A DNA stretch of 64,000 bases, taken from NCBI GenBank assembly GCA_004296955.1, contig SCVB01000011.1, positions 1 to 64,000 on the forward strand. The letters run 5' to 3'. Shown one piece after another: positions 51,069 to 60,843 of the stretch. The position numbers and the translations under genes were made by a program. The first letter of the stretch is position 1. Each line of letters starts with the position of its first letter. This DNA comes from Brevundimonas sp. (GTDB lineage Bacteria > Pseudomonadota > Alphaproteobacteria > Caulobacterales > Caulobacteraceae). Under the pieces are notes generated by a model. The model was not told where the DNA came from. It saw nothing but the letters and a program-made list of their open reading frames with translations, and searched no databases.

Positions 51069-51719
51069 TTAACGGCTTGAAAGCGCCTCTTCGGACCATT
51101 CGAGGAAGTCGGGCTGGGCCAGCAGGGCGTCGCGATAGGCCGCCGCGGTCCCGTCGTCGCCGTGGGCGGCCAGATCGATCTGGAAATGCCGGAATCGCGC
51201 CGCGACGGGGGTGAAGAAGGCGTCCGGCACGGACCACTCGCCGAACAGGTACGGGCCGCCGGCGCCGAACCGGCTGCGCATCTCCGTCCACAGGCTGACG
51301 ATGCGACGAATGTCCCGCGACACCGCCTCTCCTGTCGGCGGCGGCGACCGGTCCGGGCCGACCATGGTGTGATCCGGTCCCATGCCGCAGTCGGTCCGCA
51401 GCCCCGTGAAGCCGCCGTGCATCTCGCAGGCCGCCGAGCGGGCCAGCCAGCGGGCGTGGGGATCGGCCGGCCACAGCCGGGCCTCGGGATACCGTTCGGC
51501 GCACCAGACCGAAATGGCCATGGAATCCCAGACCGTCTCGCCCTCGACCCTGAGCAGCGGCACGAGCCGGGAGGGAGAAATCCGCTCCAGTTCGGCCTGG
51601 CCGTCGGGCGTGTAGATGTCGATTTCCCGCACGGCGAACTCCGCCTTGCAGCGTTTGAGCACCAGCCAGGGGCGCAGCGACCAGGTCGAATACAGCCGGG
51701 GTCCGATGATCAGTTCCAT
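51069..51719 (-). CDS. Glutathione S-transferase family protein
   Basis: This 216-residue GST has an N-terminal thioredoxin-like domain (ELIIGPRLYSTWSLRPWLVLK with Ser as likely catalytic residue, SRLVPLLRVEGETVWDSMAISVWCAERYP with the cis-Pro and the glutathione-binding DSMAI). An all-helical C-terminal domain follows (YLFGEWSVPDAFFTPVAAR). The substrate cannot be predicted. Confidence 0.93.
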   Translation of the reverse strand: MELIIGPRLYSTWSLRPWLVLKRCKAEFAVREIDIYTPDGQAELERISPSRLVPLLRVEGETVWDSMAISVWCAERYPEARLWPADPHARWLARSAACEMHGGFTGLRTDCGMGPDHTMVGPDRSPPPTGEAVSRDIRRIVSLWTEMRSRFGAGGPYLFGEWSVPDAFFTPVAARFRHFQIDLAAHGDDGTAAAYRDALLAQPDFLEWSEEALSSR

Positions 51720-51843
51720 GGTCGCGCTCCGTCAGGTTGCGCCCACGAATAGGGCCCTTCAGCCGCCGTCGCCAATGAGTTCGGACGCGTCCGCCACAAG
51801 CGGCGCTTGACTCGACGTCGCCCTCGCCTGACACCCCGCCCCC

Positions 51844-53141
<1,298 letters not shown>

Positions 53142-53145
<4 letters not shown>

Positions 53146-53639
53146 GTCTCAAACGCGCCTTCGACCCCGTCGTCGATGCGCACACGCGCCTCCTGATCCT
53201 CGGCAGCCTGCCGGGCGACGCCTCGCTGAAGGCGGGCCAGTACTATGGCCATCCGCGGAACGGCTTCTGGCGTCTGGTCGGCGGGGTCATCGGCGGCGAT
53301 CTGGCCGCCCTGCCCTATCCCGACCGGCTGGAAGCGCTGAAGGCGGCCGGCGTCGGCTTGTGGGACGTGATCGCCAGCGCACACCGGCCCGGCAGTCTGG
53401 ACGCCGCCATCCGCAATGCCGAGGCCGCCGACCTGAACCGGCTCGTCGAGGGCTTGCCGGCCTTGCGGGCCGTGGCCTTTAACGGCGGGACGGCGGCCCG
53501 GCTCGGCCGCCGCCTCCTGTCGGCGCGGGCCGGGATCGCCCTGATCGACCTACCGTCATCCAGCCCCGCCCATGCCCGGCCGCTGGCCGAAAAGGCGGCG
53601 GCCTGGGCGACGCTTTCGCAGGCGCTCACCCGAGGCTGA
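53142..53639 (+). CDS. DNA-deoxyinosine glycosylase (hypoxanthine-DNA glycosylase, UDG family 6)
   Basis: This 165-residue UDG-superfamily protein has LLILGSLPGDASLKAGQYYGHPRNGFWRL, the family 6 active-site block, and LIDLPSSSPAHARP as the second conserved loop. It would remove hypoxanthine (deaminated adenine) from DNA. Coupling to purB, an enzyme of the pathway that can yield IMP/dITP imbalance, is notable. The start is GTG at 53142, overlapping purB. Confidence 0.92.
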
Positions 53640-53755
53640 CGGGGGTGCGGTCACGTGTCGCGCCGCAATCGTCGGCGCCGGCGCATCCTTTCGGTCGCAG
53701 ATCAGTACCTCTCCCCGACCCCGCCGTCAGAGCGGGCTGTTCAGGAGACTGCGTC

Positions 53756-54364
53756 ATGAAATTCAACCGCTACGCCGCCCTCGCCGCCGCCTCGACCGCG
53801 GCCTTCGCGCTTGCCGCCTGTACGCCGGCCGCTGATGAGACCGCGCCGGCCGAGGCCGCGGCGGTCGCTCCCGCCGCCGCTGAGCCCATGGTCGGCGGCG
53901 CGCCGATGAGCCCGAACGAGACCATCGTCGCCAACGCCGCCAAGGCGTCCAACCTGACCACCCTGGTCAGCGCCGTGCAGGCCGCCGGCCTCGCAGAAAC
54001 GCTTTCGGGCACGGGCCCCTTCACCGTGTTCGCCCCGGACAACGCGGCCTTTGAAAAGATCCCCGCCGCCACGCGTACGGCCCTGCTGGCCCCCGCCGGC
54101 AAGGCTGATCTGACGAAAATCCTGACCTATCATGTGGTGCCCGGCCGCCTGACCGCCGCCGACATCGCCTCCCAGGCCCAGGCCAATGGCGGCGTCGCCA
54201 CCCTGACCACGGTCCAGGGCGAAACCCTGAAAGTCTCGGCCGGCCCGAACAACACCTGGGTCATCACCGACTCCAAGGGCGGCGCCTCGACCATCACCCA
54301 GGCCGACGTCGCCCAGTCGAACGGCATGGTCCATGTCGTCGACACGGTCCTGATGCCCAACTGA
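53756..54364 (+). CDS. Fasciclin domain lipoprotein
   Basis: This 202-residue lipoprotein has lipobox LAAC (Cys 22), an Ala/Pro linker (23-60) and one FAS1 domain: TLVSAVQAAGLAETLSGTGPFTVFAPDNAAFEKIP, ILTYHVVPGRLTAADI and NGMVHVVDTVLMP. FAS1 domains mediate adhesion or surface contact. The start ATG follows AGGAG. It ends at a bidirectional terminator. Confidence 0.94.
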   Translation: MKFNRYAALAAASTAAFALAACTPAADETAPAEAAAVAPAAAEPMVGGAPMSPNETIVANAAKASNLTTLVSAVQAAGLAETLSGTGPFTVFAPDNAAFEKIPAATRTALLAPAGKADLTKILTYHVVPGRLTAADIASQAQANGGVATLTTVQGETLKVSAGPNNTWVITDSKGGASTITQADVAQSNGMVHVVDTVLMPN

Positions 54365-54422
54365 TCCACGCGGCGCGCCCTCACGCGCCCCTGGCCGCCG
54401 GGCGTCCCCGACCCGGCAAGAC

Positions 54423-54452
54423 GAAAGGGCCGCCCCGAGGGGCGGCCCTTTC
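54423..54452. terminator. Bidirectional terminator between the fasciclin gene and the DUF1476 gene
   Basis: A long G/C stem (GAAAGGGCCGCCCC and its complement) spans 54423-54452 and is flanked by A's on one side and T's on the other. It can serve both convergent genes (plus-strand fasciclin, minus-strand DUF1476). Confidence 0.85.
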
Positions 54453-54475
54453 TGCATTCACCAGAGGCCCGAAGC

Positions 54476-54799
54476 CTATTCGTCGTTACGGATCTGCTCG
54501 CGCGCCACCGAGGAGAGTTCGTCCATCTTGCGGCGAATTTCGCCCTCGGAGACGGTCAGGCCGGCGCCTTCGAGATCCTGGGCGATCTTGCGGTAGACGT
54601 CTTCCTCGCCCGGCTGTTCGAAATCAGCCTTGACGATGGCGCGGCCGTATTCCTCGGCGCGGTCGGCGTTCAGGCCCATCTTTTCAGCGGCCCAGAGACC
54701 CAGCAGCTTGTTGCGCCGGGCCACCGCCTTGAACTCCTGTTCCTGATCGAGGGCGTATTTGGACTCAAAGCCCTTTTCCCGATCGTCGAAGGTCGTCAT
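54476..54799 (-). CDS. DUF1476, ATPase inhibitor zeta subunit family
   Basis: This 107-residue helical protein matches DUF1476, whose Paracoccus member is the zeta inhibitor of the F1F0-ATP synthase. It has FDDREKGFESKYALDQEQEFKAVARRNKLLGLWAAEKMGL (inhibitory N-terminal part) and a following helical domain. In Alphaproteobacteria it lies next to purC, as here. The ATG at 54799 gives the standard N-terminus. Confidence 0.94.
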   Translation of the reverse strand: MTTFDDREKGFESKYALDQEQEFKAVARRNKLLGLWAAEKMGLNADRAEEYGRAIVKADFEQPGEEDVYRKIAQDLEGAGLTVSEGEIRRKMDELSSVAREQIRNDE

Positions 54800-55069
54800 G
54801 GGCGTCGCAAGGCTCCGTTTGGCGGCCGGAAAGCGCGGCCGCGGTCGAGGTGGTCTATAGCCGCCCCATGGCCGAACGCAACCAGAACTCGCCGGGTTGC
54901 GACGCCATGACGAGCGGGCCTGCCGCAGGGGCGGCGGTTTGTGTCGCGGCGCCGCATCCGCTAAGGGTTCCCGCGACTTTTTCCCGCCCGCCCGATTCCG
55001 GATTGCGCCGCCCAGATCTCCGTCTGGCCGCGCGATTTTCGTTTCCGGCGAGCCCCGCCCGGACTCCAG

Positions 55070-55831
55070 ATGATGAACGTCAAGCGCAAGAAGATTTACG
55101 AGGGCAAGGCCAAGATCCTCTACGAGGGTCCCGAGCCCGGCACCCTGATCCAGTATTTCAAGGACGACGCCACCGCCTTCAACGGCGAGAAGAAGGCGCA
55201 GCTGGAGGGTAAGGGCGTCATCAACAACCGCATCAGCGAATTCATCATGTCGCGCCTGAACGGCATCGGCGTGACCAACCACTTCATAAAGCGGCTGAAT
55301 CTGCGCGAGCAGCTGATCCGCGAGGTCGAGATCATTCCGCTGGAAGTCGTGTGCCGCAACGTCGTCGCCGGCTCGATGAGCCAGCGCCTCGGCATCGACG
55401 AGGGCACGCCCCTGCCCCGCTCAATCATCGAGTTCTATCTCAAGAAGGACGAGCTCAACGACCCGATGGTCACGGAAGAGCATATCACGGCCTTCAACTG
55501 GGCCACGACCCAGGAGCTGGACGACATCCTGGCCATGACGGTGCGGGTCAACGACTATCTGTCGGGCATGTTCGGCGCCGTCGGCATCACCCTGGTCGAC
55601 TTCAAGATCGAGTTCGGGCGGGTGTGGGAGAACGACTTCAGCCGGGTCATCCTGGCCGACGAGATCAGCCCCGATTCGTGCCGCCTGTGGGACACCAACA
55701 CGGGCGAGAAGCTGGACAAGGACCGCTTCCGCCGCGATCTGGGCAATGTCATCGAAAGCTATACCGAGGTGGCCCGCCGCCTCGGCATCATGAAGGATAT
55801 GCCGACCGTGATTCAGGGGGGATTGCACTGA
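55070..55831 (+). CDS. purC: Phosphoribosylaminoimidazole-succinocarboxamide synthase
   Basis: This 253-residue SAICAR synthetase makes SAICAR from CAIR, aspartate and ATP. It has [43 protein letters not shown] and a terminal helical segment. Two ATG codons (55070, 55073) are equally possible. Its TGA overlaps the purS start by one base. The 270-nt gap before it (54800-55069) has no supported gene. Confidence 0.97.
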   Translation: MMNVKRKKIYEGKAKILYEGPEPGTLIQYFKDDATAFNGEKKAQLEGKGVINNRISEFIMSRLNGIGVTNHFIKRLNLREQLIREVEIIPLEVVCRNVVAGSMSQRLGIDEGTPLPRSIIEFYLKKDELNDPMVTEEHITAFNWATTQELDDILAMTVRVNDYLSGMFGAVGITLVDFKIEFGRVWENDFSRVILADEISPDSCRLWDTNTGEKLDKDRFRRDLGNVIESYTEVARRLGIMKDMPTVIQGGLH

Positions 55832-56067
55832 TGGCCAGGGTCAAGGTTCACGTCTTCCTCAAGCCCGGCGTCCTGGATGTCCAGGGCAAGGCCGTCGAGG
55901 GCGCCCTGCATGGTCTGGGCTGGGCCGGCGTCGCCAACGCCCGCGTCGGCAAGCTGATCGAGTTCGATCTGGACGGCGCCGCCGACCCGGCCGCCGAGGC
56001 GAAGGCCATGTGCGAGAAGCTGCTCGCCAATACCGTTATCGAAAGCTACCGCATCGAGGTCGCATGA
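55831..56067 (+). CDS. purS: Phosphoribosylformylglycinamidine synthase subunit PurS
   Basis: This 78-residue small subunit of the three-protein FGAM synthase binds PurL and PurQ and carries ammonia between them. It has KVHVFLKPGVLDVQGKAVEGALHGLG and the end CEKLLANTVIESYRIEV, both standard for PurS. It is translationally linked with purC before and a membrane micro-gene after. Confidence 0.95.
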   Translation: MARVKVHVFLKPGVLDVQGKAVEGALHGLGWAGVANARVGKLIEFDLDGAADPAAEAKAMCEKLLANTVIESYRIEVA

Positions 56068-56195
56068 AACGGATGATCCAGTTCTCGGTGGCCGCCTTCG
56101 TGCTGGTCGGCGTGCTGATCTTCGCGGCCGCCCTGGCCGGCGGCCTGACCGACGATTCGGCCTTTACGCCCGCGGCCAAACAGGCGGCGCACTAG
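56064..56195 (+). CDS. Small membrane protein in the purine cluster, 43 residues
   Basis: The frame begins at an ATG that overlaps the purS stop (ATGA). It encodes one membrane helix (VAAFVLVGVLIFAAALAGG, about residues 9-27) and a short polar tail. The overlapping start is the main evidence. The family is unknown. It may be a tethering or regulatory partner of the PurS/PurL complex, but nothing here shows that. Confidence 0.65.
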   Translation: MKRMIQFSVAAFVLVGVLIFAAALAGGLTDDSAFTPAAKQAAH

Positions 56196-56251
56196 CGACG
56201 CGGATCGCGGTCGTGCGTTAGGGTCAGTCCAACCCCAGCGAGGAGCGCTCC

Positions 56252-56731
56252 ATGACCTTCACCGTCACTTCCACCGGCTTCGCCGACGGCGGCGTCCTGC
56301 CCGACGCCCAGGTGCACGCCGGGGGCAACCGTTCGCCGCAGCTGAGCTGGTCCGGCGCGCCCGAGGGCGCGAAGAGCTTCGCCGTCACCTGCTACGACCC
56401 CGACGCGCCGACCGGCTCGGGCTTCTGGCACTGGACCGTGGCCAATATTCCCGCCGATGTGACCGAACTGGCCGAAGGCGCCTCGCCTGCCGGCCTGCCC
56501 GATGGCGCGGTCGAGGGGCGGACGGACTTCGGCGAGCCCGGCTTCGGCGGCGCTGCGCCGCCGAAGGGACATGGCCCGCACCGCTACATCTTCACCGTCT
56601 TCGCCGTGGACACGGATCGGCTGGACGTGACGCCGGAGAATTCCGGCGCGGTGTTCGGCTTCAACCTGCATTTCCACACCCTGGCCAAGGCCTCGATCAC
56701 CGGCGTGTACGAGGCCAGAAGCCCGGACTGA
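56252..56731 (+). CDS. YbhB/YbcL family PEBP-like protein
   Basis: This 159-residue phosphatidylethanolamine-binding-type protein has SPQLSWSGAPEGAKSFAVTCYDPDAPTGSGFWHWTVANIP and GPHRYIFTVFAVD. Bacterial YbhB-like proteins are cytoplasmic and of unclear function. GAGGAG precedes the ATG. It has its own ribosome binding site and may be read from the purC promoter. Confidence 0.92.
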   Translation: MTFTVTSTGFADGGVLPDAQVHAGGNRSPQLSWSGAPEGAKSFAVTCYDPDAPTGSGFWHWTVANIPADVTELAEGASPAGLPDGAVEGRTDFGEPGFGGAAPPKGHGPHRYIFTVFAVDTDRLDVTPENSGAVFGFNLHFHTLAKASITGVYEARSPD

Positions 56732-56794
56732 GGCGGGGACAATTGCCCGGAAACGAATATCGTCGTTACATTCGCCCGGCACAGGAGCGATGCG

Positions 56795-57298
56795 ATGTTC
56801 GACCGGCGATCCATCCTTATCTCGGGCCCGGCCCTGGCGCTTGCCGGGTCGCCCGCGACGGCCCGGGCCGTCAATGACCCCGAGGCCAACAAGGCGCTCA
56901 TCCGCCGCTTCTTCGAGGAGGTCTGGAGCACGGGCGACCTGTCACGGCGCGACGATTTTCTGGCCGCAGAATACCGGGGGCATATCGCCGGCGCCGCGAC
57001 GCCTATCGACCGGGATGGTTGGACGGCATGGTTCCAGGGCTTCCGGACCGCCTTCCCGGATGCTGGCTTCACCGTCGAGGACATGATCGCCGAAGGCGAC
57101 CGGGTCGCTGCCAGACTGACGATGCGCGGCACGCATCTGGGGCCCCTAAACGGCGTCCCGGCGACGGGGCGGGCGGTGGTCGTCAGCGGCATGAGCCTTG
57201 AACGCGTCGCGGACGGCCGCATCGTCGAGGGCTGGAACGAGAACGACGCCCTTGGCCTGCTGCAGCAGTTGGGAGTGATCCCGCCGCCGCCTGCGTGA
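56795..57298 (+). CDS. SnoaL-like ester cyclase family protein, exported
   Basis: This 167-residue protein has an N-terminal RRSILISG segment with a hydrophobic stretch to AXA, which looks like a Tat or Sec signal. A SnoaL-like NTF2 fold follows: NKALIRRFFEEVWSTGDLSRRDDFLAAEYRGH, WFQGFRTAFPDAGFTVEDMIAEGDRVAARLTMRGTH and the end EGWNENDALGLLQQLGV. Family members isomerise or hydrate small ring compounds. The substrate is unknown. Confidence 0.85.
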   Translation: MFDRRSILISGPALALAGSPATARAVNDPEANKALIRRFFEEVWSTGDLSRRDDFLAAEYRGHIAGAATPIDRDGWTAWFQGFRTAFPDAGFTVEDMIAEGDRVAARLTMRGTHLGPLNGVPATGRAVVVSGMSLERVADGRIVEGWNENDALGLLQQLGVIPPPPA

Positions 57299-57350
57299 CC
57301 TGCGCGCGGCGCCCTGACAACGCCCGCAAACGCTGCTACAGGGCCGCGCC

Positions 57351-58013
57351 ATGAGCGCAGCCGTCATCGTCTTCCCGGGTTCCAACTGCGACCGCGACTG
57401 CAAGGTCGCCGTCGAACGCTCGACGGGCGAGCGGGTCGAAATGGTCTGGCACCAGGAGACCGAACTGCCGAAGGGCCTGGACCTGATCGTCCTGCCGGGC
57501 GGCTTTTCCTATGGCGACTACCTGCGCTGCGGGGCCATGGCGGCGCAGTCGCCGGTGATGCAGGCGGTGAAGAAGGCCGCGGACGACGGCGTGGCCGTGG
57601 TCGGCATCTGCAACGGCTTCCAGATCCTGTGCGAAGCTGGAATGCTGCCGGGGGCGTTGCTGAAGAACGCCGGGCTGAAATACGTCTGCAAGCCCGTCGC
57701 CCTGACCGTCGCCAACGGCCAGACCCGCTTCACCGCCGGCTATCAGGGCCAGCGCGAGGTAGTGATGACCCAGGGCAACGGCGACGGAAACTATTTCGCC
57801 GACGCCGAAACCCTGGCCCGGATCGAGGGCGAGGGCCAGGTGGTGTTCCGTTACGTCGACAACCCCAATGGCTCGGTCGACGACATCGCCGGCATCCAGA
57901 ACGCGCGCGGCAATGTGCTGGGCCTGATGCCCCACCCCGACCGCGCCTTCGAGGAGGAACTGGGCTCGGCCGACGGCGCCACCCTGTTCCGCAGCGTCTT
58001 CGCCGCCGCCTGA
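57351..58013 (+). CDS. purQ: Phosphoribosylformylglycinamidine synthase subunit PurQ
   Basis: This 220-residue glutaminase subunit of FGAM synthase has the class I amidotransferase nucleophile Cys 87 in [11 protein letters not shown] and the C-terminal His/Glu in [12 protein letters not shown]. It supplies ammonia for PurL via PurS. It is separated from purS by two unrelated genes. Confidence 0.97.
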   Translation: MSAAVIVFPGSNCDRDCKVAVERSTGERVEMVWHQETELPKGLDLIVLPGGFSYGDYLRCGAMAAQSPVMQAVKKAADDGVAVVGICNGFQILCEAGMLPGALLKNAGLKYVCKPVALTVANGQTRFTAGYQGQREVVMTQGNGDGNYFADAETLARIEGEGQVVFRYVDNPNGSVDDIAGIQNARGNVLGLMPHPDRAFEEELGSADGATLFRSVFAAA

Positions 58014-58081
58014 CGCGACAGCGCGCTTGACCTGGCGCTCCCGATCAGTCGAGTTCGGACTGCAGAGACGGGGGCCGGCCG

Positions 58082-58633
58082 ATGTTCATGAGCGAACGCC
58101 AGAAAATGATATCCGGCCTGCCGTACGACCCCGGCGATCCGGAGCTTCAGGCTGACCAGATCGCCGCCAGACAATGGATGGCGCGCTACAATGCCGCCAT
58201 GGGAGCCAGCCCGGCCGAACGGCGCGACCTGCTTCGCCAGAAGATGGGCGAGGTCGGCGAGGGGGCGATCATCCGCCCGCCCTTCCACTGCGACTACGGC
58301 TACAACATCCGCCTGGGCCGCGGGGCGTTCCTGAATTTCAACTGCATCATCCTGGACGTCTGTGAGGTCGAGATCGGCGACCAGACCCAGATCGGCCCGG
58401 CGGTCCAGATCCTGACCGCCGATCATCCACGCGACCCGGCCCAACGCGCCGAAGGGGTGGAGTTCGGCAAGCCGGTCACGATCGGCCGGAACGTCTGGAT
58501 CGGTGGCGGGGCCATCATCCTGCCAGGCGTGACGATTGGCGACGACGCGGTGATCGGGGCCGGCTCCGTGGTGACCCGCGACGTGCCCGAGGGGGCGACC
58601 GCGGTGGGCAATCCGGCCCGGATGAAGGTCTAG
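58082..58633 (+). CDS. Sugar O-acetyltransferase, maltose/galactoside type
   Basis: This 183-residue left-handed beta-helix acetyltransferase has a helical start with MISGLPYDPGDPEL, RPPFHCDYGYNIRLGRGAFLNFNC with catalytic His, and late GRNVWIGGGAIILPGVTIGDDAVIGAGSVVTRDVP. It acetylates sugars such as maltose or thiogalactosides using acetyl-CoA. Two starts (58082, 58088) are close together. Confidence 0.94.
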   Translation: MFMSERQKMISGLPYDPGDPELQADQIAARQWMARYNAAMGASPAERRDLLRQKMGEVGEGAIIRPPFHCDYGYNIRLGRGAFLNFNCIILDVCEVEIGDQTQIGPAVQILTADHPRDPAQRAEGVEFGKPVTIGRNVWIGGGAIILPGVTIGDDAVIGAGSVVTRDVPEGATAVGNPARMKV

Positions 58634-59661
58634 ACGCCCCAGGCCTGGCCGCCGGCGCCGTAAGCGTCGACCGCCTGGAACAGGGCCGAGACGAGGGCCC
58701 GCTCCTCCTCGCTCATCTCCGGCTTCCAGACGTCGAAGATCAGGATGGTGCGCTCCCCGCCGCTGTCGTTGGCGGCCTCGTGCTCGATGGTGTCGTCAAA
58801 CGCCCACGCCTCGCCCTCGCGCCACTCGCGAACGTCATTGCCGACGCGGAAGCGGCTGCCCGCCGGCGCGATCAGCGGCAGGTGACAGATCAGCCGGGTG
58901 TTGATCAGCCCGTGGTGCGGCGGGATCCGCGCCCCGGCCTTCAGCTTCGAGAACAGGATCGACGGCGTTCGGCCCGGCACCCGGCACAGGGGAACCTCGG
59001 CCAGGGCCGCCAGGGTGCGGGGACATCGCCGGGCGATGTCCGGCCGCTCCTCGCCGTCCTTCCACAGAAACAGGGCGCTCCAGTCCGCATTGGACACCAT
59101 GCCCGCGGCGTCGCGATTGGGTCGGTCCGCGCGCGGCTCCACATAGGGGCGAAACAGGTCGGGCTCCGCCAGCAGGACGTCCAGTTCCGCGCGAATCTCG
59201 CCCGCGGCGGCCTCGACCGCCGCCAGCCAGGGCAGGGTCTCGCGCGGCTGGAACTGGATCTGCGGCAGGCCCGGGAACAGATAGAAGCGCGGCTCCTGCT
59301 GATACAGACGCTTGCGGCCGGCCATCAGATCCAGCGACAGGGCGAACCGGTCGCTGGAGGCGGCCGGGTCGAACCCCGCGTCGGCGAGACTCGCGGCGAG
59401 ATGCGTCTCGAACCGTTGCGCCTGGATCTGGGCGGCGGCCTGGGCCCGCCGCAGCTCGGCGACCACTTCAGGCGCCAGCCCCCGGCCATCGCCGGCCGCC
59501 CGCAGGGCCGAGCTGTAGAAGCTGGCCGCGGCGCGCCCGTCGCCGAGCGCCGCCAGGGCGTCCCCCTTGGCGATCAGCGCCCGCAGGTCGCGCGGATTCG
59601 CCGCCAGCGCCCGGTCGGCCGCATCAAGTTTCGCGCGATGACCCTGTTCGGTGGCCGGCAT
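58630..59661 (-). CDS. TPR-aspartyl/asparaginyl beta-hydroxylase family protein
   Basis: This is a 343-residue protein. Residues 1-90 are helical with TPR-like repeats. Residues 140-330 match the aspartyl/asparaginyl beta-hydroxylase (LpxO/AspH) fold: SILFSKLKAGARIPPHHGLINTRLICHLPL and EWREGEAWAFDDTIEHEAANDS with the iron-binding His residues. It probably uses 2-oxoglutarate and iron to hydroxylate a protein or lipid. It overlaps the convergent acetyltransferase gene by 4 nt. Confidence 0.92.
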   Translation of the reverse strand: MPATEQGHRAKLDAADRALAANPRDLRALIAKGDALAALGDGRAAASFYSSALRAAGDGRGLAPEVVAELRRAQAAAQIQAQRFETHLAASLADAGFDPAASSDRFALSLDLMAGRKRLYQQEPRFYLFPGLPQIQFQPRETLPWLAAVEAAAGEIRAELDVLLAEPDLFRPYVEPRADRPNRDAAGMVSNADWSALFLWKDGEERPDIARRCPRTLAALAEVPLCRVPGRTPSILFSKLKAGARIPPHHGLINTRLICHLPLIAPAGSRFRVGNDVREWREGEAWAFDDTIEHEAANDSGGERTILIFDVWKPEMSEEERALVSALFQAVDAYGAGGQAWGV

Positions 59662-59798
59662 TCGCTGATCGGAGGTTGGCGAGCCGCCGCCGTCAAGCCG
59701 AATCCGTCAAATCGCGTGCGATCCGGGCCCTCCGGCGGCAATGGGTTGAACCTTGGCCGTCCCGATGCGTAGTCAATGCCACAGCCACGGGAGCCGCC

Positions 59799-60596
59799 AT
59801 GTCCATCGTCCGCCCCACCGCCGCCCAGATGACCCGGCGCCTGATCGTCTTGTCCGCAACGATCTTTGCGGTGGTGATCGGCCAGACCCAGGTCCTGCTG
59901 GGATGGGGCCAGTCCCCGGCCGAATTCTCGGCCGACGGCGACAGCACCCTGCGGGTCGCGGGCTATGCCTTCGCTATCTGGGGCGTGATCTATCTCTGGC
60001 TGCTGGTCTATGCGGTGCGACAGGTCCTGCCGCAGACGGGCGAAAGCCTGCTGATTCATCGGCTGGGCTGGCCCTCGGTCGCCGGCCTGCTCGGCATCGG
60101 CTGGTGGGTCGTGGCGGCCGCCTTCGACCAGGAGGCGGCGACCGTGGTGCTGATCTTCGGCTCGCTGGCGGTCCTGCTGGTTCCACTGCTGGCCAATGCG
60201 GGAGCCATCCGCGCCCTGCCGCGGTTCGATCGCGACCGGCTGATGACGGTGTGGCCGCTGACCCTGCTGGCGGGCTGGCTGACCGTGGCCGCGCCGCTGA
60301 ACCTGATCACGGTGGCGACGGGCGAGGAGGCCCTGCCCGCCATGCTCTCGCCGACCGCCTGGGCCATCCTGGCCATTGTCGTGGTCGCCGCCGTCGCCCT
60401 GGGAGCGACCCTGCGCCTGCGCACCCTCGCCTACGGCCTGCCCATCGCCTGGGGCCTGCTGGGCGCGTTCGTGGCGGAGCAGCAGCGCAACCCGATGCTG
60501 GCCTATGTCGCCCTGGCCGCGGCTGTCGCGGTGCTGGTCGGCGCGATCATTCTGACCTTCCGGCTGCGCCCCGGTGTGGAACGGCCGACGCCCTAG
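59799..60596 (+). CDS. Polytopic membrane protein, TspO-related
   Basis: This 265-residue membrane protein has about eight hydrophobic segments. Its early GYAFAIWGVIYLWLLVYAVRQVLPQ resembles the F-x-IWG-x-IYxxL motif of TspO-related proteins that are longer than classic TspO. Substrate and role are unknown. The stop overlaps that of a convergent micro-gene. Confidence 0.8.
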   Translation: MSIVRPTAAQMTRRLIVLSATIFAVVIGQTQVLLGWGQSPAEFSADGDSTLRVAGYAFAIWGVIYLWLLVYAVRQVLPQTGESLLIHRLGWPSVAGLLGIGWWVVAAAFDQEAATVVLIFGSLAVLLVPLLANAGAIRALPRFDRDRLMTVWPLTLLAGWLTVAAPLNLITVATGEEALPAMLSPTAWAILAIVVVAAVALGATLRLRTLAYGLPIAWGLLGAFVAEQQRNPMLAYVALAAAVAVLVGAIILTFRLRPGVERPTP

Positions 60597-60742
60597 GCGC
60601 CCGCGCCCCGGGCCTGGTCATCATTGGCCGCCTGTTTCGAGGCGCGCTCGGCCGCGGCGGTGGCGCCCGCGTCATCGGCGGCGATCTCGGGCGCGTCGGG
60701 GTCCTCGGGGGTGGCGGCGGGGTCGATGGGCTGGTCGGGCAC
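60593..60742 (-). CDS. Small acidic protein of 49 residues
   Basis: This short frame starts at GTG 60742 with AGGAGG 5 nt upstream. It encodes an Asp/Glu/Pro/Ala-rich protein (MPDQPIDPAATPEDPDAPEI, then AAAERASKQAANDDQ). Its stop overlaps that of the convergent TspO-related gene. Low complexity and the strong ribosome binding site suggest a disordered accessory protein. Annotation pipelines may miss it. Confidence 0.6.
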   Translation of the reverse strand: MPDQPIDPAATPEDPDAPEIAADDAGATAAAERASKQAANDDQARGAGA

Positions 60743-60843
60743 GGGGGCCTCCTGCGACGGTCGATCGATTCAATGAGATGCGGACCATGATGTTCCTCAG
60801 CAATGGCTGACACCGCATCGTTCAACGGCTAGAAGGCGCGCCC

